From Flavonifractor sp. An112 (lineage in GTDB: Bacteria > Bacillota > Clostridia > Oscillospirales > Oscillospiraceae), in contig NZ_NFLU01000005.1 in NCBI RefSeq assembly GCF_002161085.1, positions 146,603-210,602 on the forward strand: a stretch of 64,000 bases of DNA, read 5' to 3'. Position numbers and translations under genes: made by a program. Shown here one piece after another: positions 57,435-64,000 of the stretch; the first letter of the stretch is position 1; each line of letters begins with the position of its first letter. A model generated the notes under the pieces. That model was given only the letters and a program-made list of their open reading frames with translations. It had not been told where the DNA came from and searched no databases.

Positions 57435-58835
57435 TCAGAAGCGGAAATAGAGGAAGGGATTGTAGGTGGCGTCCACCAGATAGGCGGTGGAAAGAATCAG
57501 ACCGGCCAGCAACACCACCGGCAGCACCACTTTCATGGGCTTCTCCGGCAGCTTTTTCCACAGCTTGGTAGCCAGCGGAGTGGCGGCCACGGCACCGATG
57601 ATCAGCATGGGCAGGAAAGAGGTGAAGTAGTACGCCACGCTGGGGGAGGCCAGACCGGCTGGAGCAAAGCCAAACATGGCGGACAGGTAGGCGCCCATGT
57701 GACCGAAATCCTCCACGGCAAAGATGGCCCAGCTGACCAGCACCAGGAACAGGGTGTAAATGTGCTGTACCACAGCGGGACACTTCTCCAGCAGCTTGCC
57801 CAGGAAGGCCTTCTCCAGAATGATGAGGGCGGCGAAGTAGAGGCCCCAGATCAGGAAGTTCCAGCTGGCGCCGTGCCAGATGCCGGTGGCGGCCCAAACG
57901 ACCAGCAGGTTGAAAAACAGCCGGGGCTTTTTCACCCGGTTACCGCCCAGGGGGATATACAGATATTCCCGGAACCAGGAGCCCAGGGAGATGTGCCACC
58001 GGCGCCAGAACTCGGTGACCGACTTGGAGATATAGGGGTAATTGAAGTTCCGCAGGAACTCGAAGCCCAGCATCCGGCCCAGGCCCACGGCCATGTCGGA
58101 ATAGCCGGAGAAGTCAAAGTACAGCTGAAGGGAGAAGGCCACCACGCCCAGCCAGGCGCCGGAGACGGTGAGCTGGTCGGTGGGTAGAGCCAGATAGACA
58201 TCCCAAAGCTTGCCGATGTTGTTGGCCAGCAGCACCTTCTTGGCCAGACCCACCACAAACACCTGCACGCCGGAGGCAAACTGCTCCGGGGAGTGGGTGC
58301 GGTAGGTCATCTGGTCGGCCAGCTCTTTGTACTTGATAATGGGACCGGCAATGAGCTGGGGGAAGAGGGTAACGAAGGTACCGAAGCTGACAATGCTTTT
58401 CTGCACCTCCGCGTCTCCACGGTAAATGTCCACCGGGTAGGTCATGGTCTGGAAGGTGTAGAAGGAGATGCCGATGGGCAGCGTCAGGTTGAGCACCGGC
58501 ATACCAACGCCGAAGTGCTGGAAGGTCGTGGCCACCAAATCCCAGTATTTAAAGAAGAACAGGATAGCCAGATTGAGGACCAGCGCCACCGCTACGGCGA
58601 TCCGGGCGCCCTTGTCGTCGCCTTGCAATTTTCGCCGGGCCACGATCAGGCCGCAGAAGTAGTCCAGCACGATGGTGAAGATCATCAGCAGGATATACTT
58701 GGGTTCGCCCCAGCCGTAAAAGATCAGATTGACCACCAGCAGCCACAGGTTGCGCCATTTCAGAGGGGTAATGTAATAGACTAATAATACAATGGGTAGA
58801 TATAGAAACAAGAAATACAAACTGGAAAAGACCAA
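57435..58835 (-). CDS. MBOAT family O-acyltransferase (AlgI-like), copy 2
   Basis: A 466-residue multi-pass enzyme that parallels the gene at 19919. It has LPIGISFYTFQTMTYPVDIYRG, LYFDFSGYSDMAVGLGRMLGF, FWRRWHISLGSWFREYLYIPLGG and TGIWHGASWNFLIWG with the essential His. The start is TTG 58835 (AAGGTGAG upstream), an unusual start codon. It lies between a DUF4358 lipoprotein and a DHHW protein. The set probably O-acetylates a secreted or wall-linked polymer; the polymer is unknown. Confidence 0.93.
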   Translation of the reverse strand: MVFSSLYFLFLYLPIVLLVYYITPLKWRNLWLLVVNLIFYGWGEPKYILLMIFTIVLDYFCGLIVARRKLQGDDKGARIAVAVALVLNLAILFFFKYWDLVATTFQHFGVGMPVLNLTLPIGISFYTFQTMTYPVDIYRGDAEVQKSIVSFGTFVTLFPQLIAGPIIKYKELADQMTYRTHSPEQFASGVQVFVVGLAKKVLLANNIGKLWDVYLALPTDQLTVSGAWLGVVAFSLQLYFDFSGYSDMAVGLGRMLGFEFLRNFNYPYISKSVTEFWRRWHISLGSWFREYLYIPLGGNRVKKPRLFFNLLVVWAATGIWHGASWNFLIWGLYFAALIILEKAFLGKLLEKCPAVVQHIYTLFLVLVSWAIFAVEDFGHMGAYLSAMFGFAPAGLASPSVAYYFTSFLPMLIIGAVAATPLATKLWKKLPEKPMKVVLPVVLLAGLILSTAYLVDATYNPFLYFRF

Positions 58836-58870
58836 CTGCTCACCTTCTCTTTGTAGATTTCAGGAAAGAT

Positions 58871-58895
58871 GCCCGGCAGGCTTGCCCTGCCGGGC
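58871..58895 (-). terminator. Hairpin between the DUF4358 and MBOAT genes
   Basis: A 10-bp stem GCCCGGCAGG/CCTGCCGGGC with a poor T run (ATCTTT) on the minus strand. It may be a partial terminator lowering expression of the downstream genes. Confidence 0.6.
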
Positions 58896-58958
58896 GCTGA
58901 AATGATTATAATGGGTACGGCACCAGAGTGCAACTTCTATTCTACCCAAAAATGCGGA

Positions 58959-59714
58959 TTATTTTGTGTAGCTGTTGAAAATGGTGACCGCATCACCGGC
59001 ATACTCGCTGATGGCGAAGAGCACATAGTTGCCGTTGGTGACCAGCTTGTAGTTCTTCACCAGCTCATACTGCTCGGGCAGATACTGGGACCACTGGGCG
59101 TCCAGATCGGCCTGCCGCTTGGCAATACCGGCCTTCACGGTGTCCATCTTGCCGTCCTTCACCTTGGCGATGAAGAACTCGGTAGAGTGGACGCCCATGA
59201 GGGGCATCATGCACACATACTCCTCCAGGTCGGAGGCGTTGATGCCGTACATGGCGGAGAGGGTGGCATCGTCCATGGCGGTCAGGTTGGGCAGGCTCAG
59301 CTTGGAGATGTCATTCCAGGTGGACTGGACGGCGCTGGTCTGGGGCTTGCTCTCCGGCGTGGGAGTGGGGTTCACCGTGGGCTTGGGAGTAGCGGTGGGC
59401 TTGTTAGTGGGCTTGTTAGTGGGCTTGGGGGTAGCGGTAGGCTTGGTGGTAGGCTTAGCGGTAGGCTGAGCAGAGGGCTCGGCGGAGGGCTCAGTGCTCT
59501 CCTCCACGGGAGCGGAGCTCTCGGGCAGAGCGTCAGGGCTCTCCTCGGTGACGGGGGCGGAGTCCTCGGGAGAGGGCATAACGCTCTCAGCCACGGGAGG
59601 GGTGGTGACGGTGTTGGGGGTCTCAGAAATGCCGTCGTTGCCGCCGCCGCAGGCGGTCAGCATACCAAGGGTCAGCGTCCCGGCCAGAGCCAGGGCGAGA
59701 AAACGATGGTTCAT
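58959..59714 (-). CDS. DUF4358 lipoprotein
   Basis: A 251-residue lipoprotein: signal peptide MNHRFLALALAGTLTLGML and lipobox LTAC. The lipidated Cys is followed by a Pro/Thr/Ser-rich linker of about 90 residues with KPT and TPKPT repeats (wall-spanning type), then a C-terminal DUF4358 domain (ISKLSLPNLTAMDDATLSAMYGINASDLEEYVCMMPLMGVHSTEFFIAKVKD). DUF4358 genes are often beside MBOAT and DHHW genes in clostridia, as here. Function unknown; a role in the acetylation complex is inferred from context. AAGGAGA precedes the ATG at 59714. Confidence 0.87.
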   Translation of the reverse strand: MNHRFLALALAGTLTLGMLTACGGGNDGISETPNTVTTPPVAESVMPSPEDSAPVTEESPDALPESSAPVEESTEPSAEPSAQPTAKPTTKPTATPKPTNKPTNKPTATPKPTVNPTPTPESKPQTSAVQSTWNDISKLSLPNLTAMDDATLSAMYGINASDLEEYVCMMPLMGVHSTEFFIAKVKDGKMDTVKAGIAKRQADLDAQWSQYLPEQYELVKNYKLVTNGNYVLFAISEYAGDAVTIFNSYTK

Positions 59715-59790
59715 AGGTGGATTCTCCTTTTCTGTTTTTTGTGATCGCTCTATTGGACGGTGGCGGCTGACAAAAAGTTCCCATGTTTCT

Positions 59791-59820
59791 GTAAAAAAAC
59801 GCCCCCGCTCCGGCGGGGGC
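59791..59820 (-). terminator. Terminator of the two-component operon
   Basis: An 8-bp stem GCCCCCGC/GCGGGGGC with loop CGGA; on the minus strand a run of seven T follows. Confidence 0.93.
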
Positions 59821-59834
59821 ATTCGAGATTCCTT

Positions 59835-61298
59835 TCAGGCTGGGGCGGCGGGGGCGTCCATGGAATCCAGGGGCAGCACCAGCGTAAAGCGGGTACCCAC
59901 CCCCGGCCAGGACACCACCTCAAACCAGCCGCCGTGGCGGTCGGCGATCCACTTGGCAATGGACAGACCCAGCCCGGCGCCGCCGGTCTGCCGGGCCCGG
60001 CTCTCGTCGGTACGGTAGAAACGGTCAAAGATATGGGGCAGGCTTTGGGCGTCAATGCCCTGGCCCTGGTCGGCCACCGTCAGCCGGGCCAGGCCGTCCT
60101 TCCCCTGGACCGACAGGGTGATGCACCCCCCGGCGGGGGTGTATTTCAGTGCGTTGTCCACCAGGATGCGCAGGGCCTGCTTAATGAGCCCCTCGTCGGC
60201 CACCACCGGCACGGCACACAGCCATTTCCCCTCCAACTGATGGGTGTGGTCCAGCATCTGGGTCTCCCGCAGCACCTCGGCGGCCAGCTCGGACAGGTCG
60301 CACAGCTGGGGATGGAAGGGAACGGAGTCGTTGTCCCCCCGGGCCAGAAACAAAAGCTGTTCCACCAGCTGCTTCATGGAGTCAGCCTCCTGACGGATGG
60401 CATCGATGGCCTCCTGCCGGGTGGCAGGGTCGTCCTTGCCCCACCGGTCCAGCAGGCTGGCGTAGCCCTGGATCACGGCGATGGGGGTACGCAGCTCATG
60501 GCTGGCATCGGAGACAAAGCGGGTCTGGGAGCGGTAGGCCTCGTTGATCCGGTCCAGCATGGCGTTGATGGCCTGAGCCAGGGCTTTCAGCTCCTTTTGG
60601 GTGCCGGTCACCGGGATACGCCGGTCCAGGTGGCTGGCGTTGATCTCATCCAGCTCCCCGGCCAGGGCCTGGAGCTCCTCCGGCGACATGGAGCCGCCCA
60701 ACCGGGTGGCGGCGGCGGCCAGGTCCTGGATGGGCCGCAGGGTGCGGCGGATGGTGCCTGCGTTTTTGAACAGGTTGAGCACCAGACTGACCAGCTGGCA
60801 GATCAGCACCACCCGTCCGGCAAAGACGAAGAGGGTGGCGGGGCGGGACAGGTCCAGAGTGATGGCCAATTCCTGCCCCTGAACCTGGGTCACCAGGGTG
60901 TAGCTGGTGGGGCCGCCGGTGGAGAAAATCATCAGGGGAATGAGATGTACCGTTCCTGGATCAAACCAGCGCTGGTCCCCCTCAAGTGCCTGGGGGGAGG
61001 GAAGCCAGTGGGGGAGCAGGATACCGTTGGGGTCCCCTTCCGCTTCCGCTACGGAATAGCTGCCGGCGGACATCCATGCCGCGGCCTCCTCCGAGGGGGC
61101 GCCCTGCTCTTCCGCCAGAGCCTTCAGTTCCGCTGCCTGCCGGTCGGACCAGACAATGAGGCCGCCCCAGAACAACAGGATGAGCAGGATATCCAGCAGC
61201 AGATAGATCCCCAGCAGCCGGAAAAAGAGCCGGGCATTGAGCCGGGCCACGATGGAGGACTTGATGGGGCCGGTGGGCCGGGAAGTTCTGGCAGCCAT
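59835..61298 (-). CDS. Sensor histidine kinase
   Basis: A 487-residue membrane kinase with transmembrane helices at about 26-48 and 155-182 around an extracellular sensor of about 105 residues. A HAMP-like linker follows, then the HisKA domain RFVSDASHELRTPIAVIQGY (phospho-accepting H267) and a HATPase domain with DNALKYTPAGG (N box), DQGQGIDAQ (G1), GGAGLGLSIAKW (G2). It is encoded four bases after the flavodoxin-like gene and partners the response regulator of the same operon. The signal is unknown. Confidence 0.94.
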   Translation of the reverse strand: MAARTSRPTGPIKSSIVARLNARLFFRLLGIYLLLDILLILLFWGGLIVWSDRQAAELKALAEEQGAPSEEAAAWMSAGSYSVAEAEGDPNGILLPHWLPSPQALEGDQRWFDPGTVHLIPLMIFSTGGPTSYTLVTQVQGQELAITLDLSRPATLFVFAGRVVLICQLVSLVLNLFKNAGTIRRTLRPIQDLAAAATRLGGSMSPEELQALAGELDEINASHLDRRIPVTGTQKELKALAQAINAMLDRINEAYRSQTRFVSDASHELRTPIAVIQGYASLLDRWGKDDPATRQEAIDAIRQEADSMKQLVEQLLFLARGDNDSVPFHPQLCDLSELAAEVLRETQMLDHTHQLEGKWLCAVPVVADEGLIKQALRILVDNALKYTPAGGCITLSVQGKDGLARLTVADQGQGIDAQSLPHIFDRFYRTDESRARQTGGAGLGLSIAKWIADRHGGWFEVVSWPGVGTRFTLVLPLDSMDAPAAPA

Positions 61299-61302
61299 GG
61301 CC

Positions 61303-61779
61303 TTAACCCCGGAGCCAGTTCAGCACTGGCTCCAGCTGGGGGGCGCTTACCCAGTCGGCGCCCCGTTTCATGGCCTCCAGGGCCTCGCGGGACTGGGGAT
61401 CGGTCTTTTTGGACAGAATGGCCTTCATCATGGCCATCATCATCTTGTACTTCCCCCGGACCCGGGCGGGGGTATAGCCGCCCCGCAAATAGAAGAGAGG
61501 CAGTCCGTTACAGTGGTTGTCACCGGCCAGCTTGGCCGGATCGCACTCCGGCGCCATGCCCACAGCACAGACGGACTCCACCCGGAAGCGAGCGGCGGCC
61601 TTTTTCAGACCCTGGACCTTCCCGGCGCACAGCCAGCCCAAATAGAGTACCTGAGTCCCCTGGGGGAGCGTGCACTCCTTCAACTGGTGGAGGGGCAGGC
61701 CGGTCTGGTGGGAGAGCAGAGTGGCATACTGGGCGGTAAAGCCGGTGTTACTGGTATAGACGATGGCGGAAACCTTCAT
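61303..61779 (-). CDS. Flavodoxin-domain protein inside a two-component operon
   Basis: A 158-residue protein. The N terminus AIVYTSNTGFTAQYATLL is the FMN-phosphate loop of flavodoxin folds, followed by TQVLYLGWLCAGKVQGLKKA and GDNHCNGLPLFYLRGGY; the C-terminal half is helical and less typical. Related flavodoxin-like proteins include small HemG-type and uncharacterised clostridial forms. It overlaps the response regulator by four bases and is four bases from the kinase gene, so all are made together. A redox link to the signalling pair is plausible but not shown. Confidence 0.8.
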   Translation of the reverse strand: MKVSAIVYTSNTGFTAQYATLLSHQTGLPLHQLKECTLPQGTQVLYLGWLCAGKVQGLKKAAARFRVESVCAVGMAPECDPAKLAGDNHCNGLPLFYLRGGYTPARVRGKYKMMMAMMKAILSKKTDPQSREALEAMKRGADWVSAPQLEPVLNWLRG

Positions 61780-62462
61780 TCCAATCCCTCCCGAATGACA
61801 TAGCCCACACCCCGGACGGTGTGGATCAGTTTAATGTGGAACGCTTCGTCCAGCTTAGTCCGCAGAAAGCGGATGTATACGTCTACGGTGTTGGTCTCGC
61901 CCATGAAGTCAAAGCCCCACACCTGCTCCAGCAGTTCCTCCCGGGAGAGGACCTTTTCCTTGTGCTCCAGCAAGCAGCGCAGCAGGTCGAACTCCCGGCG
62001 GGTGAGGGCCACGTTCTGGCCGTCCACAGCGACCAGATGCCGGTCCAGATCCATGACCAGGGGCCCGGCGGATAGCCTGTTGTCCGGCTCGGTCCGGGTG
62101 GGCCGCTTCCGCAGGGCGGCCCGGATACGGGCCAACAGTTCCTCGGTGGCAAAGGGCTTGGTTACATAGTCGTCCGCCCCCATGTCCAGGCCGGACACCT
62201 TGTCCACCACCGTGTCCCGGGCGGTGAGCATGATGACGGGCACCTGGCTCTCTCGCCGCAGGCGGCGGAGCACCTCCATGCCGGAGAGGGCGGGCAGCAT
62301 GATGTCCAGCAGGATCAGGTCGAACCGCCCGGACAGAGCCAGCTCCAGTCCCCTCCGGCCGTCAAAGGCCTTTTCCACCTGGTAGCCCTCATAATTCAGC
62401 TCCAGCTCCACCATGCGGGCCAGCTTTTCTTCATCCTCTACCAGCAGGATGCGCTCCTCCAT
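61776..62462 (-). CDS. OmpR-family response regulator
   Basis: A 228-residue regulator. The receiver domain has the acidic pair VEDEE (9-13), phospho-acceptor D53 in LLDIMLP, LTAR and VTKPF (Lys). A Trans_reg_C winged helix follows with LTRREFDLLRCLLEH and NTVDVYIRFLRTKLD. It is the DNA-binding partner of the histidine kinase two genes downstream. AGGTG precedes the ATG at 62462, eleven bases after the DUF4342 gene. Confidence 0.95.
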   Translation of the reverse strand: MEERILLVEDEEKLARMVELELNYEGYQVEKAFDGRRGLELALSGRFDLILLDIMLPALSGMEVLRRLRRESQVPVIMLTARDTVVDKVSGLDMGADDYVTKPFATEELLARIRAALRKRPTRTEPDNRLSAGPLVMDLDRHLVAVDGQNVALTRREFDLLRCLLEHKEKVLSREELLEQVWGFDFMGETNTVDVYIRFLRTKLDEAFHIKLIHTVRGVGYVIREGLE

Positions 62463-62473
62463 GGCCGTTCACC

Positions 62474-63037
62474 TCACTCTTTGGATTGCTTGCCGCGGGC
62501 GGCCTGCTCTGCCTGGGCCTTGGCCCGCCCAACCGCGTCGCTGACGGTGTCGGCGGCGTGGTTGACCGCCTGGCTCACCTCATTGCCGTCCAGATCGGGA
62601 CCGGCGAACCGGTACCGGCAGCCCATAATGAGCCCTATAATAAGCAGGGGTACCGAGATCCAGAAGGCCAGCAGCACCAGAAGAATAAAAATCAGCAGCG
62701 GTATGGAGACGATGGGCTCTTCCCACCGCCATACCTCAAACCGGTTGGTGACGCAGCGCCGCAAGAAGCTGACAAAGGTCTCCCAGCCGCTTTGACCGGC
62801 GGCGGTTTCAGGCCGGGCGGGGCCCTCGTTGGGAGGGGGAGCGGCCTGCCCGCTGCCGGGCCGGGTGGAGTATCGGGCGCTCTGTCCGCCGTCCGAGCGG
62901 ATCTTGCCCCGCTGCTCCAGCAGGATCAGAGCGGCCAGCAAATCGCCGCCCGTCTCCTCCAGCACCGCCCTGGCCTCCTCGTAGGACACATCGGCCCGTT
63001 TCCGCAGCTGTTCCACCAATTCCAATGTGACATCCAT
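62474..63037 (-). CDS. DUF4342-like protein with UBA-like domain and membrane segment
   Basis: A 187-residue protein. Residues 1-45 (TLELVEQLRKRADVSYEEARAVLEETGGDLLAALILLE) form a UBA/TS-N-like three-helix domain. A disordered Pro/Gly-rich linker follows, then a segment with FVSFLRRCVTNRFEVWR and a long hydrophobic stretch (IPLLIFILLVLLAFWISVPLLIIGLIMG), and a C-terminal charged amphipathic helix (VNHAADTVSDAVGRAKAQAEQAARG). Function unknown. The start at 63037 follows AAAGGA; the longer frame (63055) starts TTG inside that site. First gene of the operon. Confidence 0.8.
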   Translation of the reverse strand: MDVTLELVEQLRKRADVSYEEARAVLEETGGDLLAALILLEQRGKIRSDGGQSARYSTRPGSGQAAPPPNEGPARPETAAGQSGWETFVSFLRRCVTNRFEVWRWEEPIVSIPLLIFILLVLLAFWISVPLLIIGLIMGCRYRFAGPDLDGNEVSQAVNHAADTVSDAVGRAKAQAEQAARGKQSKE

Positions 63038-63127
63038 GGGAACACATCCTTTCAACAGTACCAGTATACCCCGGGGCCGGTAAAGAGGGTATTTAGGCTG
63101 TCTTAAAATCCCATTAAAACCGGCAAC

Positions 63128-63156
63128 ATTATACCAGCCCTATGCTTTTGGTGCAA
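63128..63156 (-). promoter_or_regulatory. Promoter of the DUF4342 / two-component operon
   Basis: On the minus strand TTGCAC (63156-63151), 17-base spacer and TATAAT (63133-63128) with extended TG. The -35 match is modest. Confidence 0.6.
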
Positions 63157-63164
63157 GCGGCGGC

Positions 63165-63193
63165 TTTACCGGGGGAGAAAACCATGCTATAAT
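63165..63193 (+). promoter_or_regulatory. Promoter of the right-edge secreted protein gene
   Basis: TTTACC (63165-63170), 17-base spacer and TATAAT (63188-63193). A second TATAAT (63351-63356) without -35 lies downstream of the palindromic element. Confidence 0.65.
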
Positions 63194-63356
63194 AACCGCA
63201 GCCCAAACAGCTGAGCTGTTTGGGGCCGCCTTTCAGGCGGCTGGGCGCGGCGAAACGCCGCGCACTGCGCTTGTTACACCATGGCCGAAACCGGCTGCGC
63301 CGGTTTTCACCGCTCTGCGGCGCGCAAGCCGGAGCGGCTTGCAGCCATGGTATAAT
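63182..63356 (+). repeat. Palindromic element flanked by near-perfect 12-bp direct repeats
   Basis: Direct repeats CCATGCTATAAT (63182-63193) and CCATGGTATAAT (63345-63356) flank about 150 bases made almost only of hairpins: CCAAACAG/CTGTTTGG, GCCGCC/GGCGGC, GCGCGGCG/CGCCGCGC, AAACCGG/CCGGTTT and GCAAGCC/GGCTTGC. The repeat coincides with the -10 region of the downstream gene, as if a non-coding palindromic element had inserted and duplicated it. Confidence 0.6.
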
Positions 63357-63393
63357 GCTGTCAGAAGATACATACGGAAAGGAGGGGACGGAC

Positions 63394-64000
63394 ATGGGCT
63401 GGAAAAAGCGATTGCTTACCTTGCTGTGTGCGGCGGTACTGGTGCTGGGGCCGGGGCTGGTGAGCACCGCCAAGGCAGATACGGTGGAGATCTACCTGAT
63501 GGCGGAGAACGACCAGATGCTTACCCTGCCGCTGGAGGCTATGCCCACCTGGATCGGCGGCTCCCTATACGTCCCCTATATCGCGTTTGACTGGACGGCC
63601 ACCGGGGTCAACCTGGGGGTGTCCTACGGACAGATCCAGGGGGACAGTGGGAACAGCTTCATGCTGTACAGCCTCAGCGGGACGCTGACCTTCGACCTGA
63701 ACGCCGGTACCTGCGTGGACCGGTCCGGCCAGCAGCTGGAGATGCGGGCTGTGTCCCGCAACGGCTGGATCTTTGTGCCGCTGGCGTCGGTGTGCTCCTA
63801 CTTCGGCCTGCGCTACAGCTATACCCCCACCAATTACGGCACCCTGATCCGCATCACCAACGGACAGGAGCGGTTGGGCAGCGAGTTCATCCAGTATGCT
63901 CAGGACCCCATGCGCAGCCGATACAACGCCTATATGAAGCAGCTCTATCCCGATAACAATACCCCCCAGCCTTCTGTGCAGCCCACCCCCGCGCCAAGCC
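63394..64000 (+). CDS. Secreted copper-amine-oxidase-N-like protein (partial at window edge)
   Basis: The first 202 residues are present; the C terminus runs off the right edge. A signal peptide (MGWKKRLLTLLCAAVLVLGPGLVSTAKA) is followed by a domain of the copper amine oxidase N-terminal type: LPLEAMPTWIGGSLYVPYIAFD, then GQQLEMRAVSRNGWIFVPLASVCSYFGLRYSY and GTLIRITNG. In Firmicutes this domain is a wall-associated module, not a copper oxidase. A Pro-rich linker (TPQPSVQPTPAPS) begins at the edge, so another domain probably follows. AAAGGAGGGG precedes the ATG. Confidence 0.82.
   Translation, partial: MGWKKRLLTLLCAAVLVLGPGLVSTAKADTVEIYLMAENDQMLTLPLEAMPTWIGGSLYVPYIAFDWTATGVNLGVSYGQIQGDSGNSFMLYSLSGTLTFDLNAGTCVDRSGQQLEMRAVSRNGWIFVPLASVCSYFGLRYSYTPTNYGTLIRITNGQERLGSEFIQYAQDPMRSRYNAYMKQLYPDNNTPQPSVQPTPAPS

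Noticed and set aside
1..64000. tRNA, rRNA, CRISPR, prophage or insertion sequence
   Set aside because: No cloverleaf, array of spaced direct repeats, transposase, integrase or phage structural gene was seen on either strand.

Overview
The window is high-GC bacterial chromosome with strong AGGAGG-type ribosome sites, 4-8 base gene overlaps and many hairpin-plus-T-run terminators. Sporulation genes (SpoIID, a sporulation-type polysaccharide deacetylase), HydE/HydF/HydG for [FeFe]-hydrogenase maturation, SLH-anchored surface proteins, a split B12 methionine synthase and paired NhaC antiporters point to an anaerobic spore-forming Firmicute, most likely an Oscillospiraceae gut bacterium of the Flavonifractor / Pseudoflavonifractor / Lawsonibacter type. 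That placement is inferred from gene content; no rRNA or tRNA is present. I see no phage, insertion sequence or CRISPR array.

Layout. 1-9709: secreted 5'-nucleotidase (cut by the left edge), ABC-F ATPase, MATE exporter, a membrane protein overlapping metG, a small lipoprotein, citrate synthase. 9849-16945: spoIID, a BlaI/BlaR1-like pair with a visible operator, a COG2509-type flavoprotein followed by a copy of its own 3' end, a YczE-like membrane protein and a CNNM/CorC protein. 17139-23771: ClC channel, VOC protein and a surface O-acylation cluster (acyltransferase-3, MBOAT, DHHW protein, MFS). 24006-26980: pyruvate kinase and an SLH-M15 peptidase. 27167-31396: hydrogenase-maturation operon with an attenuator-like leader. 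31404-35286: metF, activation-domain gene and metH. 35404-40095: Cys-rich protein, three-subunit molybdenum hydroxylase and a ModE-type regulator with a palindromic operator.

40163-47400 is a decaying catabolic and surface region: an IclR regulator, an IlvD/Edd protein fused in frame to the C-terminal part of a GldA-like iron dehydrogenase, a LarA/DUF2088 gene with an internal frame-breaking junction, and a probable 5'-truncated sigma-factor-like gene joined to the end of an SLH-CAP protein. 48-52 kb hold the SLH-CAP gene, galU, queT with a structured leader, and NiaR. 52.4-56.2 kb hold two NhaC paralogues, each preceded by the same leader RNA stem-loop. 56.3-59.7 kb hold a second O-acylation set (DUF4358 lipoprotein, MBOAT, DHHW). 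59.8-63.0 kb is a DUF4342 protein, response regulator, flavodoxin and histidine kinase operon. The right end is a secreted copper-amine-oxidase-N-like protein whose promoter appears interrupted by a palindromic element.

The most interesting signals are cis-regulatory RNAs (upstream of the hydrogenase-maturation operon, both nhaC genes and queT) and the cluster of gene-fusing or gene-truncating junctions between 40.9 and 47.4 kb.
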